A DNA stretch of 8,652 nt, taken from contig CAYLPT010000116.1 in the NCBI GenBank assembly GCA_964385645.1, positions 1-8,652 of the forward strand. Direction: 5' to 3'. Each line of letters opens with the position of its first letter. Positions within the stretch are counted from its first letter, which is position 1. Shown here one piece after another: positions 1 through 6,306 of the stretch. This DNA is from CAYLPT01 sp964385645 (GTDB lineage Bacteria; Armatimonadota; Hebobacteria; Hebobacterales; Hebobacteraceae). The notes below the pieces were generated by a model, which was given only the letters and a program-made list of their open reading frames with translations, was not told the origin of the DNA and did not search any database. Both the position numbers and the translations under genes were made by a program.

Positions 1-255
1 GCCTGAGGCCCGCCCCCGCCTGAGGTCGCCGACAGCCCGGACACACCTCCGCCTCAGCCGGGAGCTCCGTCCGGCACCAGGCGCAACGTGCCCTCGCAGC
101 CCCGTCGTCGGTCACTGCGATCACCCCCGGGGCGGGTTCGCAGGCGGCCGCTCGGCTCCTGCTGCCACCGCCGCCCGAGCTGGTGGTTCTGTCCCACATC
201 GGCGACCGGGCGAAAAGGCTGCGGCCCTACCGGTCCCACGGTCCCGAAACGGGTG
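1..255. other. Intergenic region with no supported gene
   Basis: I see no gene here. Short open frames exist on both strands, but they are arginine- and proline-rich low-complexity translations, have no clear ribosome binding site and resemble no family I know. The frame of the downstream SLH gene is stop-free from base 2 onward, which is common in DNA this GC-rich and is not evidence of an earlier start. Two copies of GCCTGAGG (1-8 and 18-25) form a short direct repeat of unknown meaning. A tiny CCCG-AAA-CGGG hairpin lies at 243-253, just before the putative promoter. The upstream neighbour is outside the window. Confidence 0.6.
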
Positions 256-282
256 TTGGCCCGCGCAGCCCCGTGTTAGAAT
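256..282 (+). promoter_or_regulatory. Putative sigma70-type extended -10 promoter for the SLH protein gene
   Basis: The -10 hexamer TAGAAT (277-282) matches TATAAT at five of six positions. It is preceded by TG plus one base (274-276), the extended -10 arrangement. A weak -35 candidate, TTGGCC, sits at 256-261 with a 15-bp spacer. The spacer is short, but extended -10 promoters depend less on the -35. The stretch 276-286 is one of the few AT-rich spots in the window and lies upstream of the only plus-strand gene. A start near 289 would leave a leader of roughly 130 nt. This is a visual prediction only. Confidence 0.5.
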
Positions 283-335
283 ATTAGGGGCAGCCGAGCA
301 TGTGCCGCGCTCCGGCGTGCTTCGCGCCGCGCCCA

Positions 336-410
336 CGGGCCGCCAGGGACGGCCCGGTGCACCAGCGGGCCGTCTTGCCGGTCCCGGCTCGGCCGCCCGT
401 CTGTCGGCAA
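336..410 (+). promoter_or_regulatory. Structured 5' leader with alternative hairpins
   Basis: The heptamer CGGCCCG at 350-356 is perfectly complementary to two copies of CGGGCCG, one upstream (336-342, 7-nt loop) and one downstream (366-372, 9-nt loop). The two stems are therefore mutually exclusive. A third stem pairs TTGCCG (375-380) with CGGCAA (405-410) and ends directly against the AGGAG ribosome binding site at 411-415. Such a layout could modulate translation, but GC-rich DNA makes stems of this size fairly often by chance. It matches no riboswitch class I recognise. Confidence 0.3.
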
Positions 411-415
411 AGGAG
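411..415 (+). promoter_or_regulatory. Shine-Dalgarno site fixing the SLH protein start at 422
   Basis: AGGAG, within AAAGGAGAG at 409-417, lies 6 nt before the ATG at 422. The protein starting there opens with a typical signal peptide. The longer open frame beginning at 302 has no such site and would bury the signal peptide about 40 residues in, so 422 is preferred. Confidence 0.8.
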
Positions 416-421
416 AGCGCT

Positions 422-3400
422 ATGAGACGAGCTGGCGTCGGCCGCGGGTACCTTCCACGCCTTGCCCTCGCGGCACTCGCGTCGGCCGCCCTGTGCCTGT
501 GGATGGGGTCGAGCGCCGCGGCGGGCGAGGGCGTCACCGCGACCTTCATCAGCACCGGCCAGTTCACGCTCCAGCGTGCCTCCGATGGCGCCTACCTCCT
601 GCACCAGAGCGCGGTCAGCAGCTTCCTGTCGGTCCGGGTGGGCGAGCAGATCTACTCCAACGACGAAGGCACCCTGAGCGTGACCTCAGGCCCCACTTGG
701 GTGACGGGCTCGCTCTGCCGCACGACGTACTCAACGCCCGTGGGAGTGGCGGTCACCCAGGACGTGGAGGTGGCGGGCGACGCGGCCGTCATCACGGTGG
801 CTGTCGCGAACACCACCGCCAGCGCGCACGACGTGGGCGTCCGCTATCTCCTGGACACCAAGGTGGGCGCGAACGACGGAGCGCCGCTCTCCGCCTCGGG
901 CGTCACCGACCCCACCACCGGGAGCCCGGTGTGCACCCACGAGACCGACATCCCAGATCCGGCCTTCGACATGTGGTATGGCTATGACCGCTGGCCCGAG
1001 GCCACCCTGGTGGCCGTCGGCACCATCATCTCCCACCCGACGCGCATGATCTTCGCCTACTGGCCCGAGGCGGTCCGCTACTCGTGGCACTACGAGCCCG
1101 ATCCGGAGCGGGCCTTCTACACGCCGGGGGAGACAACCAGCCCGGCCAGCGATAGCTGTGTGCTCATCTACTTCGAGATCGGGCAAGTGCCGGCTGGGGC
1201 ATCCCGCAGCGTCGTCACCGCGTATGGGATCGGGCCGCCGGAGACCATCCCCAGCCGCGACCTGGTGATACAGCGGCTGCTGGGGCTTGGCGCCGCCATC
1301 GAGACCGCGATGGATGGCGCGGCCGACGCCTATGCTGATCTGCTGGCAGATGCCCACGAGCGCCTGGGCCCGGAGCTGCGCCCGATCGTCCTGGGTGTCC
1401 ATCGGGCCGCGGCCTCGGGGCGCTACCTGCGGATCCCCCCGGAGCTGGCGAAGGTGGCCGCGGGGCTCCACGGCTCCTGCCAGGCCGCCGGCTGGACCGC
1501 ACAGAGCCAGCAGTTGCTCGACTGGGCGGCGAGGTCGCTGCTCGCGCCCGGCCTGGAGGGGCTGACGCGCGAGCAGACGCGGGCGCTTGTGCGCGCCCGC
1601 CTCGAGGAGGGGGACGCGGAGCACCCCGGCCTCGCCCACCGCAAGGCCCAGGCCGCAGCCGCCATTCAGGCAGTGATAGACGCGCTCCCCGACCCGCTGC
1701 CCGAGGCCTACCCGCTGGTGCATGTCTGCGATCAGCTTGCCCGCCTGAGGAGGGAAGTGCTGCTGGCGACCTCTCAGGAAACTATGGTCGGCCTGCCGGG
1801 CGGCGACCTCGATGTCTCGCTGGGGCTCGTGCTCAGCCAACAGAGGGTCGTCAGGACGCTGCATGGCGACTACGATGCCCTGGCCTCGGTGCACGCGCTG
1901 ACGGCCTTGGACCCGTGCGGTCCAGGCGGCCTCCAGCTCATCACCTGGGCCGGGGCGGTGCGGTCCCACACCGCCCCGGATGGCCGCGCAGCCTTGCCGG
2001 CAAGGCTCAGGGTCGCCCTGTTCGCCTTCGACGGCCTGCCCACGCCGGTCGAGCCGGCAAGGATGGCGCCCGCGGAGCTGCCGCCGCGCTACTTCCTGGG
2101 GCTGGCCGCGGTCGGCGCGGCGCACTCCTTCGAGGCCGAGGTCAAGGGCCTGCTCGCCCTCGCCGGGGCCACCGACGCGTACCTGCCCGCAGCCCAGGCC
2201 GCGCTCGGCGGCGGCCTGCCCTGGGGCGGCCCTGAGGCCAGCCCGGTGACCGTCGAGCTGAGCGACCCGGACGATGTGATCCTCAGCGCCGAGCACCCCG
2301 TCGGCCAGGTGACGCTGGCCGCCGCCGTGCACAACGGCTCGGCGGCCTCGCTCGACCTGCGGCTGCGGGCCCAGCTCTACACACCGGTGGGGGCAGACGG
2401 GTCGCTGCTCCCCGGCGCCCAGCCGGTGGCGACCAGCGCGACCTCGAGCTTCAGCCTCGGCCCCGGCGGCGAGGCGACGGTCTTGGTGGACCTCCCGGTC
2501 GCGCTGTCGCAGCTCTCTGGGGGAGACACCTACCTCGCAGTTGTCTCTGTCTACCGCCAGGCCGACCTGGCGGCAGCGCCCGCGGTGTGCATGTTCCGCG
2601 CGGGGGCGTCCGAGGTCCTCGGCTCGCTCGCCGGACAGACCCACGCGGTCCTGAGCTCCGGCTGGCTGACGAGCGGCGAGGTGGTGACGCTGCCGCTGGA
2701 CATCCCTGGGGACGCCGCCGCGGTCACGTTGGCGCTGGTCTCGACGCGCCCGGAGGCCGATCTGCACCTCTACAACGGCGCGGGAGACCATGTAGGCGTC
2801 AACTACGACTCGGGCGTCGTCGAGACGCAGATCGCCGGCGCCTCCATCGGCGACTCGGGTGTGAGCCCGAAGGTGATCCACCTCCGCGCGCCGGCCGCGG
2901 GGGAATACACGGTGACCATCGTCGGGCGCGCGACGGCAGAGCCCCAGCCGTACACGTTGGCGGCCATCACCACGCCCTCACGGCGGGCGCTGCTCGCCCG
3001 CCTGCCCACGGTTGTTGGCCGCGAGCAGCGCAGCGGCGACATCGCCTCCATCGTTCTGCTGCTGCAGGAGGCGAGCGATCAGGACGGGCTGCGCGACCTC
3101 GAGATCACCCCTTCTCCGCTCGCCGACGGCTCGGGCCACGCGATCGGCCTCGATCACATTACCTGCGCGCTCGATGGCACGGCCGCACCGCCAGGGGGCG
3201 GGGTCCCGGGGCTGGTCGTCATCTCGCTCCCGCCCTCCATCACGCCTGGCCGCTACCACGGCTCAGTGTCGTTGGGCGGGCGGCGGGAGAGCGACGGCGT
3301 CGGCGTCGCTTCCCTACTCCCTGTCGCGCTCGACATCGAGTCGTTCTTCCCCGACGTCCCGCCCGACCAGTGGGCTCGACCCTGGATCAAGGCGTGCGCG

Positions 3401-3907
3401 CGGGCTCAGATCGTGGCCGGCTACCCGGACGGAACGTACCAGCCGGAGGCGCCGGTGACGCGCGACCAGATGGCCGTCTTCATCGCCCGGTCCATGGCCG
3501 GGGGCGACGAGCAGGTGCCGGAGGAACCGGGGGGGCCGACCTTCGCCGACGTGGACGAGGATCACTGGGCCTACCGGTACATCGAGTATGTGGCGGCCCA
3601 CGACGTCGCGCGTGGCTACTGGGACAACACCTATCGGCCCGAGTACGAGGTGGATCGCGGTCAGATGGCGGTCTTTGTCGCCCGCGGCATGGCCGGTGGA
3701 GACAGCGGCGTGCCAGAGCCCACGGGCGATCCGACCTTCCCCGACGTCACCCCGGAGGGCGACTGGGGATGGTGCTACAAGTATGTCGAGTACATCGCCT
3801 CCCAGGGCGTGACCTCTGGCTACTGGGATGGCTACCATCCCGAATACCTGTGCTCACGTGATCAGATGGCGGTCTACGTGGTCCGCGGGTTCGGGATACT
3901 GAAGTAG
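422..3907 (+). CDS. Large exported multidomain protein with C-terminal SLH triplet
   Basis: This 1161-residue protein is probably secreted and bound to the cell surface. Residues 1-34 form a signal peptide (MRRAGVGRG, a hydrophobic core, then an SSAAAG cleavage region). Residues about 37-275 look like a large beta-sandwich, containing RYLLDTKVGANDGAP (141-155) and closing with VTAYGIG. I recall similar LDT-x-x-G-x-NDG segments in other surface proteins of unknown function. Residues about 277-450 are mostly helical, and 450-600 are unassigned. Residues about 605-715 look like a CARDB- or Ig-like beta domain. Residues about 740-848 resemble a PPC-type beta domain (ADLHLYN, then AAGEYTVTIVG), and another beta region spans 855-972. 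Three SLH repeats follow at about 974-1028, 1040-1093 and 1105-1159. SLH domains in other bacteria bind cell-wall polymers, commonly pyruvylated. I see no catalytic motif, so a structural, adhesive or glycan-binding role is likeliest. It converges on the C11 peptidase gene, whose SLH cassette is closely similar. Confidence 0.85.
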   Translation: MRRAGVGRGYLPRLALAALASAALCLWMGSSAAAGEGVTATFISTGQFTLQRASDGAYLLHQSAVSSFLSVRVGEQIYSNDEGTLSVTSGPTWVTGSLCRTTYSTPVGVAVTQDVEVAGDAAVITVAVANTTASAHDVGVRYLLDTKVGANDGAPLSASGVTDPTTGSPVCTHETDIPDPAFDMWYGYDRWPEATLVAVGTIISHPTRMIFAYWPEAVRYSWHYEPDPERAFYTPGETTSPASDSCVLIYFEIGQVPAGASRSVVTAYGIGPPETIPSRDLVIQRLLGLGAAIETAMDGAADAYADLLADAHERLGPELRPIVLGVHRAAASGRYLRIPPELAKVAAGLHGSCQAAGWTAQSQQLLDWAARSLLAPGLEGLTREQTRALVRARLEEGDAEHPGLAHRKAQAAAAIQAVIDALPDPLPEAYPLVHVCDQLARLRREVLLATSQETMVGLPGGDLDVSLGLVLSQQRVVRTLHGDYDALASVHALTALDPCGPGGLQLITWAGAVRSHTAPDGRAALPARLRVALFAFDGLPTPVEPARMAPAELPPRYFLGLAAVGAAHSFEAEVKGLLALAGATDAYLPAAQAALGGGLPWGGPEASPVTVELSDPDDVILSAEHPVGQVTLAAAVHNGSAASLDLRLRAQLYTPVGADGSLLPGAQPVATSATSSFSLGPGGEATVLVDLPVALSQLSGGDTYLAVVSVYRQADLAAAPAVCMFRAGASEVLGSLAGQTHAVLSSGWLTSGEVVTLPLDIPGDAAAVTLALVSTRPEADLHLYNGAGDHVGVNYDSGVVETQIAGASIGDSGVSPKVIHLRAPAAGEYTVTIVGRATAEPQPYTLAAITTPSRRALLARLPTVVGREQRSGDIASIVLLLQEASDQDGLRDLEITPSPLADGSGHAIGLDHITCALDGTAAPPGGGVPGLVVISLPPSITPGRYHGSVSLGGRRESDGVGVASLLPVALDIESFFPDVPPDQWARPWIKACARAQIVAGYPDGTYQPEAPVTRDQMAVFIARSMAGGDEQVPEEPGGPTFADVDEDHWAYRYIEYVAAHDVARGYWDNTYRPEYEVDRGQMAVFVARGMAGGDSGVPEPTGDPTFPDVTPEGDWGWCYKYVEYIASQGVTSGYWDGYHPEYLCSRDQMAVYVVRGFGILK
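3341..3898 (+). repeat. SLH-coding triplet, left arm of an imperfect inverted repeat
   Basis: Three SLH repeats are encoded at 3341-3505, 3539-3700 and 3734-3898. Each follows the pattern F-x-DV, a W, a hydrophobic helix, GY-x-D-x-x-Y-x-PE, then R(D/G)QMAVF or QMAVY. The linkers after repeats 1 and 2 read MAGGD followed by a V-P. The triplet mirrors the one in the opposite-strand gene at 4018-4569. A 24-bp exact match at 3466-3489 pairs in inverted orientation with 4424-4447, and similarity continues beyond it with scattered mismatches. Confidence 0.8.
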
Positions 3908-4002
3908 GGAGACGATGGCGCGGCTGGGACGCCGGAGGAGCGCGGCGAGCGTGGGGCGAGCGCCCTCGAACTGGGCGGCCCGGTGCGGGCCCGCGCGGCC
4001 CC
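3908..4002. terminator. Convergent intergenic gap with weak hairpins
   Basis: This 95-bp gap separates the stop codons of two convergent genes, so both transcripts must end here or run antisense into each other. Two hairpins are visible: GGGCG/CGCCC at 3954-3965 with a 2-nt loop, and GGCCCG/CGGGCC at 3977-3991 with a 3-nt loop. Neither is followed by a T-tract on either strand, so no canonical intrinsic terminator can be called. Rho-dependent or hairpin-only termination is possible. Confidence 0.3.
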
Positions 4003-6156
4003 CTACATGGGCAGCTCGAAGGCGCGCGTCAGGAAGACGGCCATCTGGTCCCGGGAGCAGACGTACTCCGGGTGATAGAGGCCGTCGCTGTATCCCCGGG
4101 TGATGCTGCGGGAGGCGATGTACTCGACATACTTGTGGCACCACGCCCAGGAAGTGGTGGGGGTTACGTCGCTAAAGGTGGGGGCGCCGATCGGATCTGG
4201 CACTCCCGCGTCACCGCCCGCGATGCCGCGGGCCATGAAGACTGCCATCTGGCCCCGGTTGACGCTGAACTCCGGGTGGTAGGTCCCGTCGCCGTACCCG
4301 CGCACGATGTCGCGATCGGCCGCGTACTCGACATGCCGGTAGGCCCAGTGGCCGACGGGCACATCCGTGAAGGTGGGGGTCGGCGGCCCCGGTGGCACGC
4401 CCGCGTCGCCGCCGGCCATGGCGCGGGCGATGAAGACGGCCATCTGGCCGCGGTCCACGGGCAGCGAGGGCTGGTAGTTCCCATCGGGGTATCCGGCCAC
4501 CAGGCCCGCCTGCGCGCAGGCCCCGATCTGCTCCCAGGCCCAGTGGTAGAACGAGACATCGGGGAACCACCGCCGCTTCACGAAGAAGTCGTAGCGGGTC
4601 TGGAGCCCGAACAGGCTCGGGTAGTAGTGGGCGATCTGGACGTAGTATGTCCCCGACCACCAGCACGAGTACTCGATGAGGGAGGCGAACCCAGGGCCGC
4701 TGTCATCGTCAGCCGCCAGTAGCGTGGTCCCGTCGGCTGCATAGAGGTAGATGCAGGTGTCAGCCCACATCCCCAGGTTCTTGGTGCCGATCCCGTAGAT
4801 CAGACCGGCTTCCCCCTCGAACTTGACCCAGTCCTGGTCGCCCGGCTGGTGCATCCAGTGGAGCGGCTGCGTGTACCCGACGGTGGCGGTGGACGCCTGG
4901 GGGGCAGTGTCGTCGGGCTCGTAGGCGTCCGCGATGATGCTGTTGCAGGGCCGTGGGGCGCTGATGTGGTCGTCCCAGCGGGTGGCCGACGCGAACATCA
5001 GGTAGCGGTACGTCGCGTCGTAGTACTCGGCGAGCGGGTAGTAGATCGAGAGCCCGTGGGCGTTCGCGGCCCACTCACCCACCCGGCCGTTGACGATCAC
5101 GGCTGCATCCAGGGCCGACAGGACCTCCGCGGCGGCCGCCTGGATGGCGGCGTCGCTAACGTTCTCGAGCAGGAGCAGGGCGAAGTGGTAGAGGTCCCGG
5201 TAGTCCCAGTCCGCGTAGGTGTGGGCCGCCGTCTGGCAGGTGAGGATCTCGGGGCAGCCGCTGGCCATGCCGTCCTTGAGGAGCACGCTGAGGGCGTCCA
5301 CCGCGGTGGCGAGGGCCCCCACCGCCGAGAGGGAGACGCCGGAGAGGGTGACCGACTGGCGCCCCTGTGAGCCCCCGTCGTAGGAGGCGCAGTAGGTCTG
5401 CACCAGCGCCTGGCAGACCTGCGCCGGCGCCATGCTGGTGTTGGCTGCGAGCCGGCCGAGGAAGTCATCGTAGGGAAAGCCGTCCCAGGGCACCACCTCT
5501 GCGGAGCCGACCTGGTAGTTCACGAGGTCGCGCACCTCGTAGGCCACCTCGAGCATCTGCATGAGGCAGGCGTCGTAGGCGAGCACGTCGAGGTTGCGGC
5601 CCAGTGCGGTCTTGATCTGGAGGAGCGACTGGCGCACCTCCTGGACCGTGAGGTAGTCGCCGTTGGTGTCGTCGTAGGCTACTCCCTTGACCGGCCGGGG
5701 CGAGGGCGCCTTTCGCCAGCCAGCGCCGTGGTCCCAGATGACGAGCAGGTAGTTGTCGGCTGGGTAGTTGGCGATGCACCAGGTGACGAACGAGGTCAGC
5801 ACCGCGGGATCGCCCATGTTGACCTCGCCGAGGTCCTGGAGGAGGGTGGAGCCGATGGTGGAGGTGCTGCTGTCCTGGGTTACGTAGTAGCGGCGGGCGC
5901 CCGTCCAGTCGCCGTTGCTGCTGTCGTAGCCCGCGATCCGGTCAAACTGGACGAGGATGTTCAGCCCGGCGCGCGATCCGACCCGCTCCATCTCGTTGAT
6001 GTCGTCAATGCCGGCGCCCTCCAAATCGTTATCGGCGCACAGGTAGACCATAACGGTCCACGAGGCGTGCCCGACGCCGGCCCCCAGCACGAGCAGCGCC
6101 AACCCGAGGCACAGCACCACCACAGCGCGCGACAGGAGCGGCCGATGAGGGTTCAT
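4003..6156 (-). CDS. Secreted clostripain-like (C11) cysteine peptidase with PPC and SLH domains
   Basis: This 717-residue enzyme should act outside the cell, attached to the surface. The start at 6156 is set by a strong AGGAGGA 6 nt upstream and a signal peptide (1-31, cleavage likely after GVGHA). The C11 peptidase domain begins at WTVMVYLCADNDLE (33-46). The catalytic His is H143 in IWDHGAGW, and the Cys is C197 in YDACLM. D195 corresponds to the acidic residue near the S1 pocket of known C11 enzymes, which favour basic P1 residues, so cleavage after Arg or Lys is expected. C11 enzymes often self-cleave between His and Cys; R154 and K157 in that loop are candidates. The domain runs to about residue 395. 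A PPC-type beta domain follows (about 408-527: YEPDD, GDQDWVKF, SGTYYVQI). Three SLH repeats occupy 530-583, 596-648 and 661-713. Cell-wall anchoring via SLH is inferred. A gap of 150 bp separates it from the upstream DUF4129 gene, so it may be the tail of that operon or independent. Confidence 0.93.
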   Translation of the reverse strand: MNPHRPLLSRAVVVLCLGLALLVLGAGVGHASWTVMVYLCADNDLEGAGIDDINEMERVGSRAGLNILVQFDRIAGYDSSNGDWTGARRYYVTQDSSTSTIGSTLLQDLGEVNMGDPAVLTSFVTWCIANYPADNYLLVIWDHGAGWRKAPSPRPVKGVAYDDTNGDYLTVQEVRQSLLQIKTALGRNLDVLAYDACLMQMLEVAYEVRDLVNYQVGSAEVVPWDGFPYDDFLGRLAANTSMAPAQVCQALVQTYCASYDGGSQGRQSVTLSGVSLSAVGALATAVDALSVLLKDGMASGCPEILTCQTAAHTYADWDYRDLYHFALLLLENVSDAAIQAAAAEVLSALDAAVIVNGRVGEWAANAHGLSIYYPLAEYYDATYRYLMFASATRWDDHISAPRPCNSIIADAYEPDDTAPQASTATVGYTQPLHWMHQPGDQDWVKFEGEAGLIYGIGTKNLGMWADTCIYLYAADGTTLLAADDDSGPGFASLIEYSCWWSGTYYVQIAHYYPSLFGLQTRYDFFVKRRWFPDVSFYHWAWEQIGACAQAGLVAGYPDGNYQPSLPVDRGQMAVFIARAMAGGDAGVPPGPPTPTFTDVPVGHWAYRHVEYAADRDIVRGYGDGTYHPEFSVNRGQMAVFMARGIAGGDAGVPDPIGAPTFSDVTPTTSWAWCHKYVEYIASRSITRGYSDGLYHPEYVCSRDQMAVFLTRAFELPM
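4018..4569 (-). repeat. SLH-coding triplet, right arm of an imperfect inverted repeat
   Basis: The three SLH repeats of the peptidase are encoded on the minus strand at 4408-4569, 4213-4371 and 4018-4176. They have the same QMAVF motif and GGD-x-x-VP linkers as the triplet at 3341-3898, in the same order. The two triplets therefore lie tail to tail. The strongest DNA identity is the 24-bp exact inverted match at 4424-4447, in the first repeat of each gene. The third repeats of both proteins also share two cysteines at matching positions. Confidence 0.8.
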
Positions 6157-6306
6157 CTCCCGTCCTCCTGCTCCCGCAGTGCAGGCGGTCAGCGCCGCCG
6201 GGCCCGTGGAGGCCTTCCCGCGCCGCGCGCGGCGCCCCCCCCGGAGCGCCGCGTGCCTTCGGCGCCGCCGGCCGAGCACCTTCCGGGCCGGCTCGGCGCC
6301 TCTGTG
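6157..6306 (-). other. GC-rich intergenic leader with palindromes upstream of the peptidase gene
   Basis: This 150-bp gap lies between the DUF4129 stop and the peptidase start. It holds a 7-bp stem, GCCGAGC (6271-6277) with GCTCGGC (6291-6297), just after the DUF4129 stop. It also holds a perfect 16-bp palindrome, GCGCCGCGCGCGGCGC, at 6220-6235, next to a run of eight C (6235-6242, G8 on the coding strand). There is no T-tract, so these are weak terminator or attenuator candidates. I find no recognisable -10 box, so the sequence does not settle whether the peptidase has its own promoter. Confidence 0.4.
6163..6169 (-). promoter_or_regulatory. Strong Shine-Dalgarno site of the C11 peptidase gene
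   Basis: Read on the minus strand, 6169-6163 is AGGAGGA, a near-perfect anti-16S match 6 nt before the ATG at 6156. It selects this start over the upstream in-frame start at 6279, which would add about 41 Arg/Ala/Gly-rich residues ahead of the signal peptide. Confidence 0.85.

Noticed and set aside
18..60. Possible hairpin or operator from the GCCTGAGG copies and a CCTCAG at 53-58
   Set aside because: Only six bases of inverted match with GC-rich surroundings; not distinguishable from chance.
302..421. N-terminal extension of the SLH protein from an upstream start
   Set aside because: There is no ribosome binding site before 302, while AGGAG precedes 422 and the signal peptide begins there.
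290..421. Possible known riboswitch in the leader
   Set aside because: I see none of the conserved motifs of cobalamin, TPP, SAM, glycine or other familiar classes.
731..2881. Minus-strand open frame of 716 codons
   Set aside because: It is wholly antisense to the SLH protein gene, with Arg/Gly/Ala-rich translation, no signal peptide or motif and no convincing ribosome site. Long antisense frames are expected at this GC content.
2587..3861. Plus-strand open frame of 424 codons overlapping the SLH gene
   Set aside because: It is an Arg/Gly/Pro-rich shadow in another frame; the SLH motifs are in the main frame.
6157..6279. N-terminal extension of the peptidase from 6279
   Set aside because: The extension is low-complexity Arg/Ala/Gly sequence and would displace the signal peptide; the strong AGGAGGA site supports 6156.
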